Shown piece after piece: positions 27,225 through 36,281 of a DNA stretch of 64,000 nt. The DNA lies in NCBI RefSeq assembly GCF_029029505.1, contig NZ_JAKJSD010000017.1, forward strand, positions 30,391 through 94,390. The letters are read 5' to 3'. Both the position numbers and the translations under genes were made by a program. Under the pieces are notes generated by a model that saw only the letters and a program-made list of their open reading frames with translations, was not told the DNA's origin and made no database searches. Numbering within the stretch: the first letter of the stretch is position 1; each line of letters begins with the position of its first letter. The DNA comes from Ancylomarina sp. DW003 (lineage in GTDB: Bacteria > Bacteroidota > Bacteroidia > Bacteroidales > Marinifilaceae).

Positions 27225-28532
27225 ATGAAGCGTTTCCTTAAGGTTCAATACCTAATAATTCCTGTTTTAGTATTAGTTGGCTTGTATTTGTTGAGAAATA
27301 AAACTGGCGTAGAGTTAACGAAAGCCGATAAAGCCAAACCTGAATTAATTGATTCTGTTCAGAATCAAGAAGTCAATTATAAATATGGTTTCCCAGTTGA
27401 TAACTTTCAGCTTGAAGAGTTCAAAGTAAAACGTAATCAGACGCTGTCTGTGATATTAGACAAGCAAGGGGTGTCATCAAAACTTATTTATGAAATTGCT
27501 CAAAAGGCAAAGAAAGTTTTTAATGTTCGAAAAATTAAGTCAGGAAGAAAGTATACCATGCTTTTTACTAAGGATAGCCTAAAGACTGCAGAATACTTTA
27601 TTTACGAAAATTCACCTAAGGAATATATTGTTTTTGATCTTACCGATACAATTCAAGTTTATAAGGGACAAAAAGAGATTACTAAAGTTCGAAAGCAAAT
27701 AAAAGGTACAATTGAATCATCGCTGTGGAATGCTATGGTCGATGCAGGAGCAGATCCGGTTCTCTCAATGGAATTGTCAGATATTTATGCTTGGACGATT
27801 GATTTCTTTGGAATTGGAAAGGGAGATGAATTTAATGTGATTTACGATGAAGAAATGATTGATGGTGAATCTATTCATCAAATTGATGTGATTGCAGCGA
27901 ACTTTGTTCACCACAAATCGAATAATTATGCCTTTGCTTTTACTGATGGAGAAAAAGGAGGTTATTTTGATGAAGAAGGAAAGAGTTTGCAGAAAGCATT
28001 CTTGAAGGCCCCACTTCGTTTTTCCCGCATAAGTTCTAAGTTTTCAAATAGACGTTTTCATCCGGTTCTTAAACGTTATCGTGCTCATCATGGAATCGAC
28101 TATGCTGCACCAACAGGTACGCCTGTAATGACCATTGGCGATGGTGTGATTGTGAAGAGAGGATTCCAGAAAAGAGGAGGAGGACGTTATCTTAAGGTTA
28201 AACACAACTCAGTCTATACAACGACTTACATGCATTTTTCGCGTTTCGGTAAAAATGTAAGTGTTGGATCCAGAGTAAAACAAGGACAAGTTATAGGTTA
28301 TGTTGGTGCGACAGGTTTAGCTACGGGACCACATTTAGATTTTAGAGTTCATAAAAATGGAAAAGCAATCAATCCATTAAGGATGAAATCGCCTCCAGTG
28401 GCACCCGTTTCGAAGCAAAATGTAGAAGCCTACAATCAAATTAAAGACAAATTACTATTGGAGCTTAGTGGAGAAGAAATTAAGCCTGTTGATGAATTCG
28501 CCTTTAACCCTACAATTCCAGAACTAAATTAA
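27225..28532 (+). CDS. M23 family peptidoglycan DD-metallopeptidase
   Basis: This 435-aa envelope protein has an N-terminal hydrophobic anchor (YLIIPVLVLVGLYLL), a middle region resembling the OapA/Csd3-type domains of membrane-anchored M23 peptidases (residues about 65-260), and a C-terminal LytM/M23 domain. Zinc motifs are visible: HPVLKRYRAHHGIDYAAPTG (HxxxD) and TGLATGPHLDFRVHKNG (HxH-type region, HLDF). It probably cleaves stem-peptide crosslinks during wall growth. Confidence 0.92.
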   Translation: MKRFLKVQYLIIPVLVLVGLYLLRNKTGVELTKADKAKPELIDSVQNQEVNYKYGFPVDNFQLEEFKVKRNQTLSVILDKQGVSSKLIYEIAQKAKKVFNVRKIKSGRKYTMLFTKDSLKTAEYFIYENSPKEYIVFDLTDTIQVYKGQKEITKVRKQIKGTIESSLWNAMVDAGADPVLSMELSDIYAWTIDFFGIGKGDEFNVIYDEEMIDGESIHQIDVIAANFVHHKSNNYAFAFTDGEKGGYFDEEGKSLQKAFLKAPLRFSRISSKFSNRRFHPVLKRYRAHHGIDYAAPTGTPVMTIGDGVIVKRGFQKRGGGRYLKVKHNSVYTTTYMHFSRFGKNVSVGSRVKQGQVIGYVGATGLATGPHLDFRVHKNGKAINPLRMKSPPVAPVSKQNVEAYNQIKDKLLLELSGEEIKPVDEFAFNPTIPELN

Positions 28533-28554
28533 AAAGTTGGAGATATTATATTGA

Positions 28555-28592
28555 GAAAGGGAAAGTGTATTATTACGCTTTCCCTTTTTTCT
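28555..28592. terminator. Bidirectional terminator between the M23 peptidase and purN
   Basis: AAAGGGAAAG(C/T)GT and ACGCTTTCCCTTT pair, followed by a T-run on the plus strand and preceded by A-rich sequence, between convergent genes. Confidence 0.85.
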
Positions 28593-28609
28593 GTTTGAGA
28601 TTTTAAATT

Positions 28610-29179
28610 TTATATCTTATTCAAGTAGTTTTCTACAGCACGAGGAAAATGTTCGTATTCCAATTCATGTATCTTATTGGCAAGATCTTCTGCTGTATCC
28701 TCTGCATTAATCAGACATTTGGCTTGTTGAATTATCTCTCCTTCATCGTATTTCTCATTAACAAGATGAATCGTAATACCACTTTCTTTCTCCTTATTTG
28801 CTATCACAGCTTCATGAACATGCATTCCATACATACCTTTCCCACCATAATTTGGCAAAAGTGCAGGGTGAATGTTTATAATCGTATTGGGATAGGCTTC
28901 TATAAGAGAATCTGGAACTAACCAAAGAAAGCCAGCTAGTACGATAAGATCAATTTTACTATTTTGAAGAAAATCTACTATTGAGTTTGTCTCGTAGAAA
29001 TCGGCACGTGTAAACGTTCGAGTAGGAATATTAAGTTTTTTAGCTCTTTCAAGAACAAAAGCATTTTTTTTATTACTCAGAATTAAAGAAACCTCAACTT
29101 CAGAGTTCGAATTGAAATAATGGGCAATATTTTCAGCGTTACTTCCTGATCCAGAAGCAAAAATGGCTATTTTTTTCAT
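28610..29179 (-). CDS. purN: Phosphoribosylglycinamide formyltransferase
   Basis: This enzyme transfers formyl from 10-formyl-THF to GAR, the third step of purine synthesis. The phosphate loop is FASGSGSNAENIAHY. The catalytic Asn-His pair is in INIHPALLPNYGGKGMYGMHVH, and the catalytic Asp is in KYDEGEIIQQ. The 189-aa length is typical. It is transcribed alone on the minus strand from a recognisable promoter. Confidence 0.95.
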   Translation of the reverse strand: MKKIAIFASGSGSNAENIAHYFNSNSEVEVSLILSNKKNAFVLERAKKLNIPTRTFTRADFYETNSIVDFLQNSKIDLIVLAGFLWLVPDSLIEAYPNTIINIHPALLPNYGGKGMYGMHVHEAVIANKEKESGITIHLVNEKYDEGEIIQQAKCLINAEDTAEDLANKIHELEYEHFPRAVENYLNKI

Positions 29180-29205
29180 GATGGTTGTTTCGTATTTAAT
29201 ATCCG

Positions 29206-29213
29206 CAAAGTTA
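29206..29213 (-). promoter_or_regulatory. -7 element of the purN promoter
   Basis: On the minus strand TAACTTTG fits TAnnTTTG, 27 bases before the purN start codon. Confidence 0.55.
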
Positions 29214-29430
29214 GCTAATAAATAAATTTATTACTCTTCTGATTATCATCTATTTTAATCTAACCACTTATTGTTTGTTTTCTAAGTCACTTTACTTATT
29301 TATTCAGGAATTGAGGAGCTTTACCTTAATAAATATTGATCTTAAACCATCTTAATAACAGTTTGATTTGTTCTTATCTTGCAGATTATCAGTGGTGAAT
29401 GGGTCGGTGGGGTGAATTTAATAGAAAAAC

Positions 29431-29463
29431 TTTTCTCATGAGAAAGAAAAAGGATTATCTTTG
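29431..29463 (+). promoter_or_regulatory. Promoter of acpP-fabF-rnc
   Basis: TATCTTTG (29456-29463) matches TAnnTTTG exactly, with TTTT (29431-29434) 21 bases upstream. The leader to acpP is about 105 bases. The rest of the 389-base gap after purN shows only AT-rich sequence. Confidence 0.6.
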
Positions 29464-29568
29464 CGACCAACTATGTGGAAATAAGTTTGATTTTATATCC
29501 TAAATTTATTTCTTTGCAGAGTTAGAAATTAATTAGTTTTTTAAATATTAATCTAAAATTTTAAAGTT

Positions 29569-29805
29569 ATGTCTGATATTGCATCTAGAGTAAAAGCAAT
29601 CATTGTTGACAAATTGGGTGTTGATGAAACAGAAGTTGCTGTTGAAGCTAGCTTCACTAATGACCTAGGAGCTGATTCATTGGATACAGTTGAGTTAATC
29701 ATGGAATTCGAAAAGGAATTTAACATTGCTATTCCAGACGATCAAGCTGAGAACATCGGGACTGTAGGTGCCGCAATTTCTTATATCGAAGAAAACGCTA
29801 AGTAA
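29569..29805 (+). CDS. acpP: Acyl carrier protein
   Basis: This 78-aa acidic carrier of fatty-acid intermediates has the phosphopantetheine site [10 protein letters not shown], with Ser 37. Helices and length are typical ([18 protein letters not shown] start). It is 23 bp upstream of fabF and probably the most highly expressed gene of the unit. Confidence 0.97.
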   Translation: MSDIASRVKAIIVDKLGVDETEVAVEASFTNDLGADSLDTVELIMEFEKEFNIAIPDDQAENIGTVGAAISYIEENAK

Positions 29806-29828
29806 TTAATTAACCCAGAACCTTTTTT

Positions 29829-31082
29829 ATGGAACTTAGAAGAGTAGTAGTAACTGGTCTTGGAACCATTAACCCAATCGGTAATAATATTGCTGAATAT
29901 TGGGAAAGTTTGAAGAATGGAAAGAGCGGATCTGATAAGATTCAGCAATTCGATGCTTCAAAATTCAAGACTCAGTTCGCTTGCGAGGTTAAAAACTTCG
30001 ATCCAAAAGCGCATTTCGATCGCAAAGAAGTTCGTAAACTCGATCTTTATACGCAGTATGCTTTAATTGCTGTTAAAGAAGCAATTGGGGATGCGGGTTT
30101 CGATTTGGAGGCCGAAGATTTAACAAGAGCCGGAGTAATTTGGGGTTCTGGAATTGGCGGTATTAAGACTTTCTTAGATGAAGTTACAGGATATGCAAAC
30201 GGGGACGGAACTCCTCGTTTCTCTCCTTTCTTTATTCCTAAGATGATTTCTGATATTGCTGCCGGTCATATTTCTATGAGATATGGTTTCCAGGGACCGA
30301 ACTACGGTACAGTTTCTGCATGTGCTTCTTCCACTCACGCTATGATTGACGCAATGAACTATATCCGTTTGGGTAAAGCTGATATTTTTATATCAGGTGG
30401 TTCAGAAGCTTCTATCAATGAAGCGGGATTAGGAGGATTTAACTCAATGCAGGCCCTTTCAACTAACAACGAAGAATACACTCAAGCATCTCGTCCATTT
30501 TGTAAAACCCGTGATGGTTTTGTAATGGGAGAAGGAGCTGGTGCTCTTATTCTTGAAGAATATGAACACGCTAAAACTCGTGGTGCGAAGATTTATGCAG
30601 AAGTTGTTGGTGGCGGGATGTCTGGTGATGCTTATCACTTGACAGCGACACATCCAGAAGGACGCGGTGCTATTAACGCTATGAAAATGGCTATTAGCGA
30701 CGCTAATATGCAACCTGATGAACTAGACTACATCAACGTTCACGGAACATCTACTCCTGTAGGAGATATTCCTGAATTGAGAGCAGTTAAGACTGTTTTA
30801 GGTGAGCATGCATACAAAGTGAACATTAGTTCCACAAAATCAATGACAGGTCACCTCTTGGGAGCTGCCGGTTCAGTTGAAGCTATCGCTAGTATTCTAG
30901 CAATTAAAAACTCTACTGTACCGCCAACTATCAATCACAGAGAACAGGATCCTGAGATTGATGAGAAATTAAACCTTACTCTACACACTGCTCAAGAGCG
31001 CCCTATCAGAGCTGCTTTAAGCAACACGTTTGGTTTTGGTGGACACAATGCTTCAGTAATTTTCAAATCATTTACTGAGTAA
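29829..31082 (+). CDS. fabF: 3-oxoacyl-[acyl-carrier-protein] synthase II
   Basis: This condensing enzyme elongates fatty acids and is important for unsaturated chains and thermal control. The Cys-His-His triad is present: TVSACASSTHA (Cys about 165), NVHGTSTPVGD and STKSMTGHLLGAAG. The 417-aa length is typical. It lies between acpP and rnc, the usual order in this phylum. Confidence 0.97.
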   Translation: MELRRVVVTGLGTINPIGNNIAEYWESLKNGKSGSDKIQQFDASKFKTQFACEVKNFDPKAHFDRKEVRKLDLYTQYALIAVKEAIGDAGFDLEAEDLTRAGVIWGSGIGGIKTFLDEVTGYANGDGTPRFSPFFIPKMISDIAAGHISMRYGFQGPNYGTVSACASSTHAMIDAMNYIRLGKADIFISGGSEASINEAGLGGFNSMQALSTNNEEYTQASRPFCKTRDGFVMGEGAGALILEEYEHAKTRGAKIYAEVVGGGMSGDAYHLTATHPEGRGAINAMKMAISDANMQPDELDYINVHGTSTPVGDIPELRAVKTVLGEHAYKVNISSTKSMTGHLLGAAGSVEAIASILAIKNSTVPPTINHREQDPEIDEKLNLTLHTAQERPIRAALSNTFGFGGHNASVIFKSFTE

Positions 31083-31085
31083 TTT

Positions 31086-31832
31086 GTGATTAAGTCTATT
31101 ATTCAATCCATAAAACTTCGTTTCTTACCTAAGAGGGAGTTTTATGGATTGTCTTTTGATCTTTTGGGTTTTACACCCATCAAACACGATTTGTACCAAC
31201 TTGCGTTAGTACATAAATCAGCATCTATCCCTTGTAAGGATGGAGTTCCTATGAATAATGAGCGTCTTGAATACCTTGGAGATGCAATCTTAGGATCTAT
31301 TATTGCTGACATTCTATACAAATACTTTCCCAACAAGAGTGAGGGTTTTCTTACTCAGATTCGATCAAAAATTGTTAGCCGTGAATCTTTAAATAAATTG
31401 GCTCTTACAATTGGCTTGGATAAACAGGTGATGTCAAATGTAAACCTGAATAACAATAAGCATATTTATGGTGATGCATTCGAAGCTTTAATTGGAGCTA
31501 TTTATCTGGATCAGGGATATACTATAACAAAAACCTTTATCGAGGATAAAATCTTTCGCAACTACATAAACATTGAAGAGGTGGTTACTGTAGAAACAAA
31601 TTTTAAGAGTAAACTTATTGAATGGGCTCAAAAGAATAAGAAAGATATTGTTTTTGATACTCGTGAAGATGGATTGGATAAGGTAATGAAGTTACCTGTG
31701 TTTGTATCCGAAGTTGAAGTTGAGAAAAACCTATTGGGAAAAGGTGTTGGTGCGTCTAAGAAGGAGGCTCAACAAATGGCGGCAAAAGAAGCTCTTGTGC
31801 GCCTTGAGGAACCTTTGGTAGCTACAGCATAG
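31086..31832 (+). CDS. rnc: Ribonuclease III
   Basis: This double-stranded RNA endonuclease processes rRNA and mRNA. The catalytic signature is NNERLEYLGDAILGSIIADI, with a second acidic site in YGDAFEALIGAIYLDQG. The C-terminal dsRNA-binding domain is NFKSKLIEWAQ...GVGASKKEAQQMAAKEAL. No ATG is available near the N-terminus. GTG 31086, three bases after the fabF stop and in the same frame, is the best start and implies coupled translation. Confidence 0.95.
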   Translation: MIKSIIQSIKLRFLPKREFYGLSFDLLGFTPIKHDLYQLALVHKSASIPCKDGVPMNNERLEYLGDAILGSIIADILYKYFPNKSEGFLTQIRSKIVSRESLNKLALTIGLDKQVMSNVNLNNNKHIYGDAFEALIGAIYLDQGYTITKTFIEDKIFRNYINIEEVVTVETNFKSKLIEWAQKNKKDIVFDTREDGLDKVMKLPVFVSEVEVEKNLLGKGVGASKKEAQQMAAKEALVRLEEPLVATA

Positions 31833-31863
31833 TTGTAGTTAAATTTTATTTATGCTCGCAGAG

Positions 31864-31900
31864 CAAAAGAGGATGCTGGTTCGCTAGCATCCTCTTTTGT
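31864..31900 (+). terminator. Intrinsic terminator of the acpP-fabF-rnc operon
   Basis: CAAAAGAGGATGCT and AGCATCCTCTTTTG form a 14-bp perfect stem. It marks the end of the core chromosome before the integrase. Confidence 0.9.
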
Positions 31901-32048
31901 GTTTTTAAGTCTCTGTGTCCCTCTAATACTGGGTGTTTCGTGCTTTTGTCTGCTTTATTGTTTTTGTTTTAAAATGCAAAATAACGTAGCTTTAAGGGTA
32001 AAATGTTTAAACTATGTTTAAACTTTCGGGTATTTAAAGCGAAATGAC

Positions 32049-33251
32049 ATGGCAAGAATCAAAGTGTTACTTTTCACATCTAGGCAATATAAGGACGAAA
32101 CTTATCCTGTGATGATTCGAGTTACACACAGGAGAAAAGTGAAGTATTTTTCAATGAAAATATCGGTTCCTAAAGATCATTGGGATGAAAAAGAAAATCT
32201 CTTAAATGTAAAAATCAAGGATTCTTCTAAAATCTATAAACGTAAAAATTTCGAAATTCGAAAATCCCAACTTAAGCTAATGGGAATTGTGAACGATTTA
32301 GATTCTTCGAATCATTTGTATACAGTTGAGGATATAGAAAAGCGATATAGTGGCATAACTGGACTCGACTTCAATACTTATGCTGAAAATCTAATACAAG
32401 AGCTCGAGAGTATTGATAAGATGGGAAATGCTAGTGCATATCGAAGTGCATCTTTAGCACTTATTCGGTTTATGGGTAAGGAATCGATTACCTTTAAGGA
32501 AATAGATTACACGCTTATTAAGAAGTTCGAAACCCATATGATTTCCAATGGAATGAAAACGAATGGGGTTTCATGTTACATGCGTACCATCCGGGCAATT
32601 TATAATAGAGCCATAAAAGAGGGATTTGCAAAAAGGGAAAACTACCCATTTCTACATTATAAAGTCAAATCTGAGAAAACTCAAAAACGAGCTCTTACAA
32701 AAGATCAGATCAAGCAAATTCGAGATATAGATCTAAGTTCAGATCCTGGTCATGAACAAGCTCGTGACTTATTCATGTTTAGTTTCTATTGTATGGGTAT
32801 ATCATTTGTTGATATAGCTCATTTAAAAGTGAAGAATATTCTTAATGAGCGTATAAACTATTCGAGACAAAAAACCTCTCAAAAATATACGATTGCATTA
32901 GTGGAACCCGCTTTAGAGATTATACTAAAATACTCTAATTTGAAAAATCTTAACGAGTATGTGTTTCCTTTATTAGAACACAATCATTCTGAAATGCATA
33001 AACTCTATGCGAAAAGAGCTACTAGGAATCGTACAAAGCTAATACAGGTTGGGAAGCTTTTAGATCTACCTATAACACTCACGCCATATGTCGCTCGACA
33101 TTCATGGGCAACTATTGCTAAACGATCAGGAGTACCAACAGCTGTTATCTCTGAAGGATTAGGACACACTACTGAAAGAACCACTCAAATCTATCTGGAT
33201 AGTTTCGAAAATGAAGTTCTCGATGCGGCCAATAGAATGATAACCCTTTGA
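32049..33251 (+). CDS. Tyrosine recombinase / integrase (Bacteroidota IntDOT-like)
   Basis: This is the site-specific recombinase of an integrative element. The 400-aa protein has an N-terminal arm-binding domain (about 1-90), a SAM-like core-binding domain (about 105-210) and a catalytic domain ending YVARHSWATIAK, GLGHTTERTTQIYLDSF. The second Arg, the two His positions and the nucleophile Tyr are identifiable, the first box being YxxRH rather than HxxRH. The first catalytic Arg position reads MGISFVDIAHLK, so Arg is replaced by Ser, as is known for CTnDOT IntDOT. It lies just after the rnc terminator, so one attachment site is probably in the 31.9-32.05 kb gap. Confidence 0.9.
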   Translation: MARIKVLLFTSRQYKDETYPVMIRVTHRRKVKYFSMKISVPKDHWDEKENLLNVKIKDSSKIYKRKNFEIRKSQLKLMGIVNDLDSSNHLYTVEDIEKRYSGITGLDFNTYAENLIQELESIDKMGNASAYRSASLALIRFMGKESITFKEIDYTLIKKFETHMISNGMKTNGVSCYMRTIRAIYNRAIKEGFAKRENYPFLHYKVKSEKTQKRALTKDQIKQIRDIDLSSDPGHEQARDLFMFSFYCMGISFVDIAHLKVKNILNERINYSRQKTSQKYTIALVEPALEIILKYSNLKNLNEYVFPLLEHNHSEMHKLYAKRATRNRTKLIQVGKLLDLPITLTPYVARHSWATIAKRSGVPTAVISEGLGHTTERTTQIYLDSFENEVLDAANRMITL

Positions 33252-33304
33252 TACTGATAGTGTGATAATTGTATTGTTATGTGATGAACTTTGTATATTT
33301 TTAG

Positions 33305-34297
33305 ATGAAAATGACTTTGAATATGATTAAAGAAGTTGATTTTCTCGCACTAAAAAATGAGTTGATTGATGCTACCGTAAAATTTGAAAGGGTAGCAGAC
33401 ACTTATAAGTTTTATTTTAATGAACACGATAACCTCCAGTATTACAAAACCCACCTTATAGAGTTACATTATAAATTTTGTAAAGAATTACGAGAGAATA
33501 TCGTTCTTTTTAAGACCAACAACGAAATAACTACCCATTTGGAGATGCTTATTGGCATGTTTGAATTATTCAAAGATCAAATTGATGAGAGGTCGGATTA
33601 CGAGAAGTTTCATCGAAACAACAATCTGATTTGCAATGATAATATGGGTTCGTGTATTAATTGTTCAGATGAGGAATTATCTGAATTAAGGGATTTATTT
33701 ATGTATCAGAAGAGAATCATCAATAAGTCAATTAAGCAAATTCAAAGCTGGCAAAATAGATATGCATTAAGTAATAGATCCAATGATAAATCATGGATGA
33801 GTGGAATGAAAGACTTTTATCCCGTATTTATGCGGATGAAAGGGGAATTGAGTTTAATTATGTCTATATCTGATAAGATAAAACACATTCATAAAGTGCG
33901 CGAACAACTTGTTGCTGAAAATCTGGCAGCAGGAAATGATTTTTACAATTCACCTCTGAATTTTTATTTTGAAGCTTGTTTAGATTGTCTAAGTGGTATA
34001 GTCAGCTCATGCAGGCAGCTTGATGAAAAACCAAAGCTTCAATTAAAATGGACGGGTTCTAAAATAGATTTTGTCGAGCTGGTTCTATCTCTTGATTTGT
34101 CTAAGAATATAGTATATGATGATGAAAGACCAATTACACGTATAAACCTGCTCAGACAATTTGAATCATTTTTGGGAATTAATCCGATTAACGATATCAC
34201 GAGTCGTATTAATAAATTAAAAAACCGTTCTAATAGAACTCAGTTTCTAGATCAATTAAAGGAGAATTGTGATCACTTCTTAAAAGATTCAGAATAA
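33305..34297 (+). CDS. RteC-like protein (excision regulator of CTnDOT-type elements)
   Basis: The C-terminal 100 residues fit the RteC signature: LKWTGSKIDFVELVLSLDL, then a helix-turn region, then NKLKNRSNRTQFLDQLKENC. RteC of CTnDOT activates excision genes in response to tetracycline through RteAB. The N-terminal part is helical with a Cys cluster (CNDNMGSCINCS). The gene follows the integrase by 53 bp on the same strand. RteA/RteB and tetQ are not present here, so the inducing signal must differ. The 330-aa length is longer than classical RteC. Confidence 0.78.
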   Translation: MKMTLNMIKEVDFLALKNELIDATVKFERVADTYKFYFNEHDNLQYYKTHLIELHYKFCKELRENIVLFKTNNEITTHLEMLIGMFELFKDQIDERSDYEKFHRNNNLICNDNMGSCINCSDEELSELRDLFMYQKRIINKSIKQIQSWQNRYALSNRSNDKSWMSGMKDFYPVFMRMKGELSLIMSISDKIKHIHKVREQLVAENLAAGNDFYNSPLNFYFEACLDCLSGIVSSCRQLDEKPKLQLKWTGSKIDFVELVLSLDLSKNIVYDDERPITRINLLRQFESFLGINPINDITSRINKLKNRSNRTQFLDQLKENCDHFLKDSE

Positions 34298-34637
34298 GAT
34301 ACTCCTGGTGTTTTTAATGTTATGATTTGTATTTTTGATTATAAGTACCTGTTAATCAATAGCAGCTGCTAGTGCTTCTGATTTTAGCGAAGCAAAATGA
34401 TGTATACTTATGAAAATCAAACATGAAGCAAAAAAACATAAAGTAAGCAAGCTCATGTATATAGAGGTTTAGAAGAAAATCCCCATAAAATATCTGAATA
34501 ATAATTTATGCAGCCTGCATAATAGTATCATGTTCCTTCCATAAACTTGTTGTAGCCATTCGAAGCTTTGGCAAAGACGAATGAGTTCTTTAGACTATTG
34601 GACTTTTCGACTTTTTAACTATTAATCTTTGATCGCT
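34298..34637 (+). other. Non-coding gap between the rteC-like and excisionase-like genes
   Basis: This is 340 bases without a convincing gene. It holds AT-rich sequence and, near 34600-34635, a phrase (GACTTTTCGACTTTTTAAC) that recurs in degenerate form in the following gaps. Confidence 0.4.
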
Positions 34638-34928
34638 ATGCAACAAGAAAAAGAATTAATCAAAGTCTTCTTAGGACTTACCGACAAAGTGAAATCCGTT
34701 GAGAACCAACTCAAGCAAATTTCACTAAATGAAAGAAACCCATTAGGCGATACTTATTTGGATACCGATGAGGTTTGCACCCTACTCAAAATCTGCAAAC
34801 GCACCCTTCAAAAGTACCGCGATGAGGCTACAATCTCTTTTATCCAGTTTGGAGGCAAAACCCTCTATAAAACCAGCGATATCAAAAAAGCATTGGAAAA
34901 GAACTACCAACCCGCACTAAACTCTTAG
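34638..34928 (+). CDS. Excisionase-like helix-turn-helix protein
   Basis: This 96-aa DNA-binding protein starts at ATG 34638 (MQQEKELIKVF); an upstream TTG is less likely. The C-terminal MerR/Xis-type HTH reads YLDTDEVCTLLKICKRTLQKYRDE, then a wing (FIQFGGKTLYKTSDIKKAL). Such small HTH proteins follow the integrase in many Bacteroidota mobile elements and act as recombination directionality factors or regulators. The short coiled N-terminus may mediate dimerisation. Confidence 0.78.
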   Translation: MQQEKELIKVFLGLTDKVKSVENQLKQISLNERNPLGDTYLDTDEVCTLLKICKRTLQKYRDEATISFIQFGGKTLYKTSDIKKALEKNYQPALNS

Positions 34929-35256
34929 CTCAACTTGGCCATTGTGTCTGATTCCTGAGCGAAGCGGTGTATTGAGCCTGTCGAAATATCGAAGGACGAA
35001 GTGTAATTCATAACTCATAATTTTTAATTCATAATTGTGTCTACAGACACTTTCACTTTTCAGACCGTTTGACTTTTAGTCCTTTTTAACCTTACAACTC
35101 ATCGTAATTCGTAATTATTAACTCGTAATTCTTTTAGCCATTCTCACTTTTTGACTTTTCAGACCGTTTGACTTTTAGACCTTTTTAACCTTACAACTCA
35201 TCGTAATTTGTAATTTCTAACTCGTAATTATTAATTCCTAATTCATAATTGTTTCG
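34929..35256 (+). repeat. Low-complexity AATTCRTAATT array with ~100-bp direct repeats
   Basis: This gap contains many degenerate copies of AATTCGTAATT, AATTCATAATT and ACTCGTAATT. A longer unit begins CAGACCGTTTGACTTTTAG and continues through CCTTTTTAACC to CTCATCGTAATT; it occurs at about 35061-35112 and again at 35160-35211, a 99-base period. Near 34953 there is also a palindromic phrase, GAGCGAAGC. No gene is supported. Confidence 0.75.
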
Positions 35257-36018
35257 ATGAAACCCATGAACATCCCCATAGAGCTCTTGGTCTTTGCCCT
35301 TTCCAACCGGAAGGTCAATCCCCTTCGCCTTTTCTTGTATTTGAAAAGCCAGGGCTCGGGCTATGTTTCTTGGGATACTGAGCAAAAGGAAAAGATACTT
35401 TCAGGCTTGAATCTGAAATCATCCAAAACCATAGAAGCTAATCTCACATGGCTTTTACGGAATGGCTGGGTGAGTATGAATTCCAAACGCGAATGCCTTA
35501 GAGTGGTGAGTTACTTAGTTCTGGCAAAGAAACTCAATTTTCAATCTGCCACAGGAGCCGTTTGTGAGCTTCAGAATTTAAAAAACTTCCGCCCATTCAT
35601 CTATGCTGCGGTGGTTACCTATTACCTTCATTACAAAGATAGGATAGCAAGGCAGTCGGCACGAAAAAAAGGGCGTACCACTACGAATTGTCGCTACCGT
35701 GATCTTCCGGCAGATTATCTGGCTAAGGTTCTGAAGTTAGGTAAATCTACCATCGTCCGTTATCGACAAAAAGCATGGGATGCAGGTTTTATAAAAATGA
35801 AACACCGATACAAACCCTTGTTCTTGCCTATTGAAGAACTTGAGTTTTGTCGCATCTATGGCGATGAGGATGCTTGGCAATTGGTTATTCATAACAACCA
35901 AGTCAAAATCCAACTTTCTAACGCCATTAGCTCATATATATGTTTGCGTACAAAACCCAGTTTGAAAAAGCATATTCAGGCAAGGAAAAAAGTGGACCCG
36001 ATAAAAGAAGGGATTTAA
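35257..36018 (+). CDS. Predicted DNA-binding protein of the mobile element, unknown family
   Basis: This 253-aa basic protein appears to contain two helix-turn-helix regions: KILSGLNLKSSKTIEANLTWLLRNGW (about 48-73) and LPADYLAKVLKLGKSTIVRYRQKAWDAGFI (about 151-180). Such a layout is seen in replication initiators or regulators of integrative elements, but I recognise no named family. It is flanked on both sides by repeat-rich non-coding DNA, which could be its binding sites (inference). GC content appears higher than in its neighbours. Confidence 0.6.
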   Translation: MKPMNIPIELLVFALSNRKVNPLRLFLYLKSQGSGYVSWDTEQKEKILSGLNLKSSKTIEANLTWLLRNGWVSMNSKRECLRVVSYLVLAKKLNFQSATGAVCELQNLKNFRPFIYAAVVTYYLHYKDRIARQSARKKGRTTTNCRYRDLPADYLAKVLKLGKSTIVRYRQKAWDAGFIKMKHRYKPLFLPIEELEFCRIYGDEDAWQLVIHNNQVKIQLSNAISSYICLRTKPSLKKHIQARKKVDPIKEGI

Positions 36019-36281
36019 AGGGAAACTGCGCCAGCAGCTTTTTCCTTTAAATCCCCAAATCGATAGATTTGACGATAACTGGTCACTGAGCGGAGCCGAA
36101 GTGCAACCTTTCAGACCGTTTGACTTTTAGACCTTTTAACCTTTCGACTTTTAGACCTTTCAGACATCTCGATAATTAATCATTCCTAACTCATAATTCT
36201 TACCCCTTATTCGTAATTCCTAACTCGTAATTGTTAATTCATAATCGTCATTCGTAATTATTAATTCGTAATTCTTACATC
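36019..36281 (+). repeat. Second AATTCRTAATT-rich repeat region with REP-like palindrome
   Basis: A palindromic phrase, CACTGAGCGGAGCCGAAGTG, is at 36084-36103. It is followed by another CAGACCGTTTGACTTTTAG unit at about 36112 and a run of degenerate AATTCRTAATT copies up to the next ATG. It matches the composition of the gap at 34929-35256. Confidence 0.7.

Noticed and set aside
35191..35385. 64-aa minus-strand frame with repeated NNYEL words
   Set aside because: It is the translation of the AATTCRTAATT low-complexity array, not a gene.
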